Part shown: positions 13,301 through 25,700 of the stretch, one piece after another
How positions within the stretch are numbered: the stretch's first letter is position 1
Layout of the letters: every line of letters starts with the position of its first letter
Assembly (NCBI RefSeq): GCF_918797505.1
Contig: NC_092796.1
Location: 32,498,098 to 32,562,097, forward strand
Origin: Bemisia tabaci
Lineage: Eukaryota; Arthropoda; Insecta; Hemiptera; Aleyrodidae
Length of the DNA stretch: 64,000 nucleotides
Direction: 5' to 3'
Made by a program: the position numbers and the translations under genes
The notes under the pieces: model-generated
What the model was told of the DNA's origin: nothing
The model's database searches: none
What the model saw: the letters and a program-made list of their open reading frames with translations, nothing else

Positions 13301-15898
13301 AAGTAGAAGTTTTGAATTACCACATTAGGTAGGTAGTTTTTGAGTTAAACCTCTGACATATATATCATGGGGATGACCCCCTTTGCTCTTTGAAGTTCAA
13401 AATTAAGATCTATACATAATTTACTTTGATTATTGAGAATGCTGGAGAGTTACTTTGAAAATGACATCAAAATTTCGAATCCATCATTGTTGCTTTCAAC
13501 TTGATTTTGTGCTGTCTCCAATTCTCATGATTTAACATGTTTTCATTTGTCGGACTTGAAAAATTACTATAAGATCTCTCGCACTGATACAGTTGGTCGT
13601 AACCCGCCCTACTTTGCAAAAATGTTTGAGAAATTAGTAATCCAGAATATGTTTCTTTTTATTTTTTCCCAAATTTTTTCAACAAAAGATGTTTCAATTA
13701 ATCTGTTCTCCACAGGACTGTGATATTGAAAGTATTTATCAAGAATGTCAAACAGTGTGCCATAATTTCATTTCGTACTTCTGGAGGATAAAAACAAGAA
13801 GAAACAAAATGAAAAAAATCATGTACCTAGTATAAAACATAGCCACATCAAAACAAATATTTGATGCATGTTATGTTAAAAGAGAGAGAATACCCTCTGT
13901 TTTGAGAATTTACGTTGATTGATTGTCATGTAAATCATTAAAAAATTTTTGGATATTAATAATGTGCCACATAAGATTCCTTCAAACCTAATTTCCGATT
14001 TGCTTGATAGCGCTTTAGTTTCCAAAAAAATCGGTAAAGATTTAATTTTATGTACCTGCAATTTTTGCACAGCTGTAGCCTGTAGCCATTACTATGTCTC
14101 TTAGGTGTCTTTTTCTGACGTTTTGTATACTTTATCCATTCTTCATTTCATTCTTACAGATAGTTGATGCTGTCATTCAGTTATACCGAAAATTTCCGGA
14201 GTTACACACCAGAAGTATTGTATGCGGCTTCAATCCTCTTCTGACTTACTTGGTAATTATTTTACATTTCTCTATAATTTTCCCCAGATCAAAAAATGAT
14301 TCATCTTAGATTTCCTCTCCAATCTCCCAGGTAATTTTCTGAGAAATAAAGGATCTCCTCCTGTGATAAAGATTTAAGAGTATATTTCACTAGGACACCA
14401 CACCATGAGTAAATTTTATTTACAGATCTGACGCGTATTTTGTCTCCTTATTTGCTACATCAGGGTGTACAGGTTTGTGATTTGCAATGAAGAAATTCTG
14501 AGTACCCTGGAGGAGAGGCTCTTTTCATGTTTAGGACATAGAAATTAATGTATTCTGTTGGTCAAAATCTGTACCTGACAGGTATATGAAATTCATAATC
14601 CATGTATTTGAAGAATCATAAAAATCCTCCAATATAGATTTCTCATTTGTTTTCTGTCTGTTCATGTAGATACGGCGTCAAGATCCTAAAATTGTGTGTG
14701 CTATCACTTGGAGACCCTTCTTCTATTCGTGCAGCTCATATGATCCTTACTATCGCGTAACAAGTTTCGGTGAACAGAGGCATAAAAATTTTTTCCGACA
14801 CTTAGGTGCAGTGATTTCAGACCACTTATACGACTGGGTTTTGTACAATATCTGTCCTCAGCTTGTTGGTGCAGTCGCCATTTTACTTGCGAAAGATTAT
14901 GTCAGCCCGTAAGTGGAACCTTCAATTTCTTTACTTAAGGGGTGCAAAAATTGCCCCTTGGTCTGACTACCGGTAAATTTGGGACAAATCTTGGGCTGTG
15001 AGATTATTTTCAAACGTGACTTACTTTTCCTTGCTCCCTACTTTAAAAAAATTGGATCTTTTCCAGAGATGAGGATATTTTTCTATAATGAAACAAATAG
15101 GGCTAATTGCATTTTTTTCTTAGACAGGGACATTTTTTGAAGGAAATTCAGAATTATGGTTGTCAGGTGAAAATGACAGATCTCAAGAGAGTTAGCATTC
15201 CAGGAATTTTTGCACTTAAATTTTTTCAGTGCTCCGTGTACCTCATTAAGTTCTCCAGACTACAACTTGGATGTTACTAGTGCATTAAAAGATTCCAATA
15301 AGTTTATTTTAATTTAACTTGTCGGAAAACAATACATGAAATAGTCAGAATGAGTAAACCAGGCAGAAGGAGGAGGGATGGAATTCATCAACAGAGTTGT
15401 TATAATTGGGGGCTGAGAATCTTCATCTTGTAACTCGGAAGTTGCTGCACAGTATGGCAGCCCTATCTTAGCATACAGAATTTAGTTGATACCAATGACT
15501 CTCTCATAGGCTTCGGCGACACTGTGAGAACTGGATTTGATTGGATCAGACTAGATGCAAATTAAATTAGACACAGATAAACGGTAGATAAACTTCGTTG
15601 ATTTGACGCAGTCAGTAAAGATACCCTCTTGACTTGATTTGATGATAATCTGTTGAGTTTCCGTGAAATTATACCACTTCTAGCTTGCGTCAGATCCACT
15701 TAACATAAACACAGTCTACTCATTACTACTTTCTCATTTATTGTTTAATTTTACAGACACGAAATAACTCAATGGGAGAGAAAAGGACTACGAGTCATAG
15801 CATGGACTGTTAACTTGCCTGTTGAGAAAATGCACTACGCACGAGTTCTTGGAGTTTCGTACATAACAGACACCGTTGTTGGAGACGCACATCCATGA
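10364..15898 (+). CDS. GDE1: Glycerophosphodiester phosphodiesterase (GDE1/MIR16-like), 6 exons
   Basis: Coding exons are 10364-10747, 11168-11343, 12523-12628, 14160-14252, 14670-14908 and 15757-15898, all with GT-AG boundaries and compatible phases, giving 379 aa. Family members hydrolyse glycerophosphodiesters to an alcohol and glycerol 3-phosphate on membranes. Exon 1 has two hydrophobic segments (about residues 10-50), as in GDE1. The GDPD signature is present: His111-Arg112, Glu120-Asn121 (APENS), then Glu138, Asp140 and His153-Asp154 (IEIDVM...TYHD); the GDPD acid/base residues and metal ligands are intact. Later blocks, including DEKIP, TIYLDVK, VVCGF-like, ITWRP, KDYVSP, VIAWTVN and YITD, match GDE1 in order. 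The first in-frame ATG is 10364; a second at 10388 would remove eight residues. A SINE lies 20 nt into intron 1. A poly(A) signal is at 16375. Mammalian GDE1 is a little shorter, about 331 aa. Confidence 0.93.
10768..10939 (-). repeat. tRNA-derived SINE, copy 2, in GDE1 intron 1
   Basis: The same family as the copy at 9070-9274: matching tRNA-like head with B-box GGGTTCGATTCCCGG and a short A tail on the minus strand. It is shorter in the middle by roughly 30 nt. It lies antisense to GDE1 and begins 20 nt after the exon 1 donor. On the sense strand this places a long T run soon after the splice donor. Confidence 0.88.
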
Positions 15899-16374
15899 GC
15901 AAAGAGTCAGCAGTTTACTCTGTTAAGTAATTTTCTTTTCCACTTCTGCTCAGTATCAGTTTCAGGGACTCAATTTTTATTTAGTGGTGCATTTAATTTT
16001 TAGTATAATTCTCCATAGTTCCTAAATGCCAATCTTGGACAACTTTCAACTACCTAAGTACGTTTATTTAATAGATATTTATATATTTTGTTTAAAAAAT
16101 TATTTTTACATCAAAGTGACTGATCAAAAACCTTGACCAAAGATAGGCCCTGTAGGAATTAATTTTTTCACTTAAAAAAATGTTTTTGCTTGATGTACCA
16201 TGCCATTTTTTAACTGAGCTTTAAATTTGCCTCTTCCTTGTAATATTATCATTAATTTAATAATTTCACTATGCAGGAAGTTACCTTCATGTAATCATAT
16301 TTTTTTAATTCTAAATTACCTTCTTAGGTGAGCTTGTATTGCCATTTAAGCAAGATTATTTTTTACAAATTGCA

Positions 16375-16380
16375 AATAAA
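16375..16380 (+). terminator. Poly(A) signal of the GDE1 transcript
   Basis: Canonical AATAAA about 480 nt after the GDE1 stop codon, the first clear candidate in an AT-rich 3' UTR. Cleavage would follow 10-30 nt later. Confidence 0.5.
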
Positions 16381-17171
16381 TAAGTAATTTTTTTCTTAGA
16401 ACCTCTCTCATTTTCTTTTCCTCTTTAATTGACTGAAGTTGGAAACTGATAAAATTCAGCAAGAGCGGTACTCTAATACACATCCTTATGTATCTGTTCC
16501 GTGGGTAAGGTTCTCATCAGCCACAAAACTATAAATCAAAGCACCTATTGGTACCACCGCTGGCAGAAGTGTTTTACAAAAATTTTGGTGCAAGAAACGT
16601 ACCTACGTACAAGAAAATGTCATAGCAAAACGCATAATGGCGGTTCGAAGTTTATAATAAACTTCAAGAAAAAGCTATCAAGAGTTTTAGTCCACCATGT
16701 TTAGAACTTTAAATTTGCGGATTTTAATTCAACTTTACGCCTTGAGTAGCATAAACGTTAATTATTAACCCATTGACATGAGATTTAATTTTATCCTGCT
16801 GAACCCAGAATTAATATCATTTAAGTATGAAAAAATCAGTCATTTTGAACACCAGCAATTAATCCTAAGGCACCACAGCCCTTTTCCTTGTGAACGGTAA
16901 TATTTAAAGACCAAAAGTCTGCTGTTAGCATGAAGCAAAAAGGTTGTATTTACATCTTTTCTGTTTTGAGATATCACAAGAAAACTGCCTAATGGCTCCA
17001 TTGCTTGCCATACAGTTCAGAATTTTTAGAATTTTGCGAATGGAGTTCGATATCACGACAGAATTAGCTCACACAAATAGCGCTTGTCCTAAGCATATTG
17101 AGAACAAGAATGACTTAATTCCTTCGGAAATGTAAGGTGAAACCTTTTTGCTCTGAGCTACTTACATAATT

Positions 17172-17536
17172 GGACCTATTTCTGCCAAACGGAACTATAG
17201 ACGAGTAGGGAAGATGGGATCTGTTCTAGAAAGCTGCATAAGAAACGCTGTTGAAGTGGGCATGATCACCTTTGGAGAAATCGAAAAGTGGGATTTCAAA
17301 TTCTGTCAAACGGAACTGTGTGCCATCTGAATGCGGCACTCATAAGCCGTGAGTGTGTGACAAAAGCGTTGTGGACAGGACTCATAAGTTAAGGAGCACA
17401 TTTGCAGGCGTCCTCGCTCATTGCCGCTGACGTCACTGGCGCTTTATAATTCCCATACATTCTTACGGTCCTCGACTAACGAGCATACACCTTCTTTCCC
17501 ACCAGTCTCTGATCCCGTTTGTCAGAAATTACGTCC
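17172..17536. mobile_element. MITE, GGACGTATTTCT family, long form
   Basis: Terminal inverted repeats begin GGACCTATTTCTGCCAAACG and end in the complement, with AATT on both sides. The interior matches the element at 54625-55014 in order, including a GTTGTGGACAG block and GACGTCACTGGCGCTTTA. A short member is at 61523-61644. No coding capacity. Confidence 0.8.
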
Positions 17537-18900
17537 AATTATTGATTACCTGCATCCATATGTTGGTTATTCAGGAGTATGGTATGAATTCTCAATGCAA
17601 TACAGCGATAAGTGGAAAAATATTTTTAATGCAATACAAAGTTTTATTACATTAAAACAAATCAACTTCATCTGATGAAAGGGAAAAAAAATATACAAAA
17701 CAACTTGAGAGGTACAGGGCCTAAAAATTCACAATTTAACACAACATAAAAAATTCTGGGCAGATCTGGATTCAGCTATCATTAAGTTTGAAGCAGCTGA
17801 CAAAACACTGATCTTGATCTCAGTAAACATAGGTGGCGGAACTTTGGGGGGGCTGATTATATGCTTTGCGCCTAGCAGTCAAAATTAGCGAAGACACTTT
17901 CAACTAGCAACAACCCAAAATAAACACCTAGAGAACTTGACGTATTTTATCAGCGCCTCCAAGCAAAACCACCATCATAAGAGAAAAACGTCATTCTTCA
18001 TTACTTTTCAAACGAAGATGTCGTATTTTGTTTGAAGAAACAGATATGACTGTTTCACATCAGTGCAAAACATTCCGATTTCATTTGAGTGTTACCAATC
18101 ATTAGCGGACAGGACATGAGAGTATCTTTGGACATGTTGCTACTCTATTGCACCGAGCAGTGGGCTGATTATGGAAATTGATAGTCAAAGCTACAGACAA
18201 AGAAGACAAAGGGAAAATGGAACGATCCTATTGGTGGAAGCTGGTGGTTCCACTGGAAAAAGGAGGTAAGTAATAAAGAAGGGAGTAACTAACGGTAACC
18301 CAGAAGGGACCCTACAGTGGGTCCATCATTTTTCCCCTTAGTCTATAAGAACCATCAGTTGTATACAAGGTTCCTAACCTCCTTTCCTTGACTGTTTTCT
18401 CATTGGTTGCTCCTTGATTATGGAAAAGTTACACAGAAAACAATTTTTCCGAGACCTGTTTCACTGTTACTTCAAACAAAATACGCCTCCAAGTGATTCC
18501 ATAATAATTATGACACATGTATTTTCATTTCACGTAAACAAAGGGTCTTAAAAGACGTGCTTTGTCACCATTTAAAAGAACCAAAAATCTACAAAGTCTG
18601 ACTAAATTTAGCTCAAAGATAAAAACGGATACTGATTTAGGATGAGGTAATTAATTAGATACTTGTGATAAAAATGGCTAACCTCTAAAACGGCAAGTCT
18701 TAGTTGTAACATTTCAAAATTTCCGTGCATTTGTTAATTCTTGGGAGGAAAACAAATCAACATTTTGGTGTAGAATATTCTCTTAATTAGTCGCACCATT
18801 CTAAGGCTAGGGTTATTCTGTGAAAATTGCAAGTTATAATGTTGACTTGAAGTTCTCTTAAGTATACTCAGACATTTTGAAACATTGCAATTGAACGTAT

Positions 18901-19002
18901 TTAAATCAAAAGGAACTACATCCATTCTGACATGTACCCTAAGATCCACAAAAATGTGAACAGGGCTCATGTTAGAAAGAATTCAGTTCCTCTTGATTTA
19001 AA
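18901..19002. mobile_element. MITE, ATCAAAAGGAACTA family, copy 1
   Basis: A ~100-bp inverted-repeat element with ends TTAAATCAAAAGGAACTA and its complement. The inner repeats GACATG and GGGCTCATGTTA also pair. TTAA at both edges would suit a piggyBac-type duplication, but the palindromic ends make the boundary ambiguous. Other copies: 23987-24094, 28336-28438 and 60539-60636. Confidence 0.75.
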
Positions 19003-22000
19003 TTTGTCAAATTTAGATCCATATATATGCCATATTGAATTAATCAAAGACTTCTCAAAAGAAAAGTACACACAATCTCATATTTTTGTAATCAATAAAA
19101 CTTTCCTGGACCCCAAAGATATTCAATCTAATTCTTTCTTTTTCACAACCTATAAGAGATTACCATTTAATACTTTGAAGCAAGAGCTGTAAAACTCTCA
19201 GCAAAATAACAATGATACAAAGAAGTCTTGTTTCGCTCACCAAAATGATAATTGATGATAATCTTTGCGCAAAACATTTAAAAAGATAATGCAGCATAAA
19301 TAGAAGAGATAATGTATCAGGTTCATTTGGAAAAATGTAAGTACACAGATTCAAAATGCTCCCTGTACTTGCCTCATTTGTATCTTGCCACTATCACAAA
19401 AAGGCTTTCAATGAAATTCAACCCTCTTTCACTTCCGTTACCCTCGCAAGTAAATATCGATGGCTCAAGTCGAAAAATGCATATTTCCATTGCAATGTTC
19501 TTAAATTTTTGATTGTGTCCTATTTTTTTAGAGAAAACCTACAACAATCTCATCTTAAAATTTGTTGTATATATTTTTAATGAGCAGAGAAAATGCACAA
19601 AAAATTTCAAGAAAAAATGTTGATTGCTTCTGACGAAAAACAAAAATAAGAATGTAGCAAGGACAATGATTTGCGATATCAGGATCAGATAAAGGTTTTT
19701 TTCCGATTTTACCCATCGATATTTTGGTGGCGAGACAATGTAGATATTGAAATGATTCTCACTTTGAACACCTGTATTGGACTAGTAAAAATTCATCCCA
19801 AAACATTAAGTGTAGAGGTCATTACTAAAAATACTGTAATAGTTCAGCACTCTTCAGTATAAAAAACTAGCATACTCAACAGGAGCAACGCTTGGAAAGT
19901 ATTCTCACGATTTAGCTCCCAGTGAACAATCATATTATATTTTATTCTTGAAATTTTGGGTTTATGAATTTAATTGATACTTCTTTAAACACTTTGTAAA
20001 GTTTGCAATTTGAGAGACACGTAGAGACAAATTTGATAAAGATTACTGTAAAAAGTAGAACAGACGATCTTCCAGTTCTTGAACTGCTTTATCTTTAATT
20101 CTTAAGTAACGGAACTACATACTAATTAAGAATTTTACATGGAGTGAAACCTGATAAAATTTACTCCAGTATACAATGAAAATTTACTCACACAAATGAT
20201 GATAAAGTACATTTGACAAGCAACAAGAGAAATGTCATGTGCAAGGGGAACCTACATTAAAAAAAAGTAAATAAATAAAGCTCGAGTCAGAAGGGCATAG
20301 TGAACATTTAAAATTTACAAAACATTGAATCATACGCTGTAGTTTGCCATTACAAGATTTACCGTTGATCATAAGAAACAATGGTGGGAGACGTATCTAC
20401 AGGCCATTTAAGTTTTAACTACTAACATCCCTCTGCCTTTTTTCATACAACTTTTTCCATAATCTGAACGGTCTAAATTTGCAACGTCCCCCCCTCCCTT
20501 CCAAATTTTAACAGTTACAGAAATATTTCATCGAAAAACATAATGACTCTGATGAGAAGAACATTTTTCCACTACATTTCTCTCGCTGATTCTGAACTGA
20601 TTATGCACATCAAAGAGAGAAGGAGGGAGAGAGAGAGAGAAAGAGGGAGAAAAACAGACACAAAGAGTCCTAACCAAAACTAAAAACGCAGATAGCTAGT
20701 AAAAAGAAAATAATTCTCACTCTGTCATACATTTCTTAAAATTTATTAATGATCTGTATCTTTTTCTACTTTCATTTGTAGCGCAAAATGCAATTTTTAA
20801 TGCACTTTAAATCCCTCAAAATTGCGAATTTTCTAAAGTTCAAGCATATTAATTTCAAAGATACATGAGCTCCTGTTATGTATTTTTGGCAAAAAATTTC
20901 TTTCTCCCTGCCCTGTTTTGAGTGGCACCTCACAAGAAGAAATTGAGGGATTAATCTGTCAATTGATTGACTAATGAGCCAGTAATTAATTTTATTTCTT
21001 TGGTCATTTAATTTGAATTAAAAAGAACCCCTGTGATTCAAAAACCAAGTTTTACCTTAACAAAGGCGGAATTTTTTCCTGACTGTCACTTAAGTAAAAA
21101 ATTTATTACATGAATGATACACATATCCATTGCCAAATATTTAATTTTCTTATAGAGAATAAACAAAACTATCATTTAAAACGAAAGATCATTCAATCAC
21201 CGCGAGCATGTCTCAAATTGATAGTGCTACTACATATAATCACTTCATAATTAGATTTAGGTACACAGACTGATTGGGAAAAAAGATAAATAAAAAAAAT
21301 TGATGGCTAAAAACTGGAGGAAAGCACATTATTTTCAAGATGAAAGCGTTTGACTGAATATCACTTCAGCAAAGGGCTTAATACATTCATTGCCAAGCCA
21401 GTCATAGTGACTTTTTCTTCGTTGGTGGTGACAGGCCAAAACGGTCAAAGTGACCAGTGTTATGAACCATGCATTTTCAACGCATTAATGTGTGCTGGAG
21501 GTGGGTCCTCTGCTTAACTACTTGTAGAGTACAAGTTACACATGTAACTCATGAAAAGTGATAACGCTATTGGAAACAATAGTTTGAAGCATTTGAATTT
21601 CGCCACTTTCATGCGTTTTATTCTCGCTCGATAGGTATATTCACATTAAGACTTGTTGACAGAGACCGTGTTAATTTGTTAAGCTTCCAAAAGTAGCCTT
21701 CTGCCAAAAGAAGAAAATTTCTTTAAACATATTAGCAATTCTGCTTCTTCATTCTCCAGACGGCTGTTAGATAAAAAGGCAAGTTAAAAGGAGGAATAAC
21801 TCACCATACTATCAAATTTAATGAAGGGAATGTTTCACTGAGCGTTAAAATGAAGCAAAAATCGATGATATTAGACTCAACAGATGTTTATCATGACTTC
21901 ATTGATTCATAGTGGCTATTAGGATTGTGCATCCTGGAAAAAAAGAGGGAAAATTTAGAACACAAAAAACTTTGAACTTGAGAACACATGAAAGTTGATG

Positions 22001-22318
22001 AGAATCAAAAAGCGACAAGTGAAGACTTTTACGGAGCAAGGAAAAACCAAGAGCCATGATTTGAACAACAGACCCTTCCTCCTTACTTTTAAAGTGATGA
22101 GACGAGTTGTCTCTGAGTGGCTGACAGCTCCTGCCAATTTTCAAAATAGCTAGTACCAAAATGGTTGTCCCTTATGAAAAATAACATGGGATTTTTTTTG
22201 TTGTGAACTTACTCAAAAGGAAAGGAAAATTTGTAAGTTAGGAACTTCAAAAGCTGGTTTTGAGAAATTTTATAAATATAATGATGGGTTATGAATCCCA
22301 TATTTTCTTCATTAAATG

Positions 22319-22436
22319 TAAGAAATTCTCGGTTTTGCAAACCCTCTAAATAGTGGGAAATGGTGACGTGCATTCTGAGTCACTTCCCTGTCACCGTCTA
22401 CTATTTAGGGGTTTTCAAAAGAATATTTCTCACATG
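22319..22436. mobile_element. ~118-bp MITE downstream of TRC8
   Basis: Two ~50-bp arms pair around a short centre near 22371; a shared core is CTCTAAATAGT facing ACTATTTAGGG, with GTGACG/CTGTCAC further in. It could form an almost complete hairpin. It lies about 340 bp beyond the TRC8 stop codon, possibly inside its 3' UTR. Confidence 0.65.
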
Positions 22437-22775
22437 TGATGAAAAAAACTTAATATGTACTCATCATACTCTTCGGAAAATTCCTAAGAATCCATTTTTG
22501 AAGTTTCCGATGTAAACATTTTTCTTCACTCATGAGTTCTATTTCACCGCAGAAAAAAACTCCTTGAGCATTCCCCATGGAGGCTAAAAATTTTGGCATT
22601 AGCCAATCTGCGATTTGATTGAAACGTTCTCTCAACTAGCCTCATTGCCTAGAAACAAGGGGTGTCAAGCAGCCTGTAGTTCAAATTACAGCTTTGGTTC
22701 TCCCTTTGTGACAGATGAACAAAGGGTAGGTTCTTATTAATAACGTCCGATTATCAGAAGAATGTTACCTTAAAT

Positions 22776-25700
22776 TTAGCTGCCATCAGCTTGACTGGGT
22801 TCATTTGTGTAGACTTGCAACAGTCCGGGTAATACTGCTTGGGCAGGACCGTGATTGTCCGTCCTGTCTTGGTTTTCTAACGCCTGATTGTTGATCGGTG
22901 CAGCCTGGATCGGCCTGTTTGGACGATCCACTGTTCTCACCTTTGATTCTGCCTCAACTTTGTACAAAACATCATGACACAAAGGACATCTATCCTGCAA
23001 TTCATGAAACAGAATTTGTGTCAATTCTTTGCCTCATTAAAGTGAACGACTGGACTCTGATGACTAGATACAAATATAAAAAGCTCTCCATGGAAAAAAT
23101 TGCTGATATTTGAAAGGAAAATTCACTTAATCCGAGGAAACATTGTATAATCGCCAACAAGTTTTTCTTCATTTTTTTAAGATTAACGTAAAAGACAAGA
23201 CTGAGCCAGTTTTCTACGCTTAAAATTGCCGTGGATTTTGGCAGGTGGAGGGATTTGGACATTTTTAGTCGCTGATTGCAAAACGCAAACTTTGGTAGGA
23301 AATAAAAAACTAAAAATAGCTTTAATGATGCTTATTGGGTGATCTTCATCTTAAAAGATGAGATAAGATGAGGTTCAGCGAGGGAGTCACTCTGAGAGAT
23401 GACCTTCTGCATCTAGCAAAACATCCAAGTGTCAAATATGCTCATGAAATATGTTCCGATGTCATTTTTAATCATTGAGTTTTTGAAAAGCAGGAACTTT
23501 CATGTTACTATACATATTGGTGGAACTTACTTGAACATAGAGCCACTTCCTTAGACAGACACCATGGAAGAAATGCTGACACTTGGTTATTTTGGCGGAC
23601 TGCATTTCTTGATAACAAATGGCACATACATCGTCCAGTTCAATGAGCTGTTCTGGAGTTGCCTCTGGAAGGCACTCTATTTTATTTACAGCTGTTCTCC
23701 TCTTCATAAAAACACTCCATCCTTGAGGAAAAACAAATTGAACAAATGAACATTAAGAGAGAGGAGAGAGAGGTACACAATGAAAAAAAAGTAAGATTCG
23801 ATACTTTAGAGTACCATCTTATTTTAATACGTTTCTTGTTCCATGCCAAAAAACAAAACAAAAAAAATTTGGTCGCACACATTGTCCGTGGTAACTAACA
23901 CTGTCTGAGATCTAAACAACTGACATGGTGAGCACCTGAGACAAAGTGACCCACTGACAAAGGAACTATGGGATAATGCGGCTCATTTAAATCAAAAGGA
24001 AACCCATCCGTTGTGACATGACCCTGTTATACATGTACTCTTATGGATCTTGCAGCTCATGTCAGAATAGATATACCTAGTTCCTTCTGATTTAAATAAT
24101 GTCCAATAGAGGTATGAAAATCAACCAAACATGTTTTTTGTTTTGTTTTTTTTTTTTTTACAATAATCAGATCTATTGAAGGTGAAGACCACAAAAACCA
24201 ATTCAGGACTTAGAATTTGAAAATGATAGAGATGATCATCGTAATTAAAGTTTTCAGCTGCTATGGTTGGCATTGCCATTAATGTGACTTTTTTATGGTG
24301 AAGGAAAATGAGACCCCTACTCTTTTCTGAACTTCAATCTTACTCATGCAGAAAAGGAAAGTTAAAACCAGAATTCTAGAAAAAAAGAGTGCGACTGACA
24401 TTGATATCCTTTGCATCAATTCACCCATTGTCGGCAAAAGAGAAGTGAAATACATTCTTAACAATGGAAAATTCACTTTATAAATACTTGAAGCATTTGA
24501 AGGGAATATAATGTTAAAGGCAAATAATTTTCATCTAGCACTTATTCAATACTTGTATCCTAAGATAGACAAATGGAAACGTACCTCTTCTTGCTTCAGA
24601 CCAAATGTTGAGATACGCATGAATGCACATCATCAAAGCTCTGACGGCGCCGCCGGATTCAAAAAATAAAATCCAGGCCCCATTCAAGAACAGGAAAATG
24701 CCAAAACAGAAGTCGATCTGTGAGAAAGATACAATCATAAATCAAACTAATGATAAATTGAGAGAATGAGACAGGCCGTGAAAAACAGAGTTTCAAAATC
24801 TGACTGAATCAACTAACTGACTGGCTAAGTGTACAAATATGGATGGCTAATGTTGAAAAATGCATACTTTCGATTTCAGTGTTGCAAATCTCCATTCATA
24901 CTTCATTATTTTAAAAAAGACCAGCCATTAGCCTTTCTTGAAATTTTCTTCATTCATTCATTTTTATTCCCAGAAAATTTCAATGTGAGGTCTTAACAAG
25001 GGAACTAGTCTTGCGGAAGTTTAGTGCTTTCTATGCAGATATCTATGTACTTCCAGTGTGTGTCCTTTCCACTCAGCATTGCAAGCATTCTATCAGTCAA
25101 AGATGTAAGTGTTTGACAGTAGGTGCTGTGAAGTGCCGAAATGTATTTTTCTTTTGCGGTATTCGCCCAGGCTCACTGAGTCTTATATGATTTTTCCGTT
25201 GAAATAAATGCGCTGCATTTTCCGGGACTCCCTGCAATCTTGGCTGCTAATCACTGTGCTTCTTTACAAAATATGGAGATTTTTAAAGCAATCGAAAAAA
25301 TTGAAAATCGAAATTCCTCAGGAAATAATTGTAGACTAATGAGCTTAGGCAGGTATTTTACGGAGAGATTTATGTACAACCAAAAATTCCTTAACCAGGG
25401 GAGAGTGCGAGGTACAAGATACATGCTGAAATATGCCTTACCGTATTGCCAAATGCTCGGATATAGTAAACATAATCATCAAATTTTTCCCAAAACGTTG
25501 ATCTGTAAGCATCGATGAGGAACAGCATGTAGATGAGAAGAGAAATGATGACTTTGACAGCAACTTCTGCGTTGAAGGCGGAAACAGCAAGAAGCCATGA
25601 TGACATATTCTGATAATACCATAAGACGCACACTAATGAAATTGGATACAGGATGAGAAAAGAGCAGACTAGTAGAGCCCGAACATGCCTGAAATAGGTA

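Larger units (their letters stand above)
15899..22775. other. Intergenic region between the converging GDE1 and TRC8 genes
   Basis: The two genes converge here, so this ~6.9 kb should include both 3' UTRs. It contains MITEs at 17172-17536, 18901-19002 and 22319-22436, a relic of the GGCTGATTAT...GACAAAG family near 18162-18426, and a GA-rich microsatellite near 20612-20650. No protein-coding gene is apparent. Confidence 0.55.
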
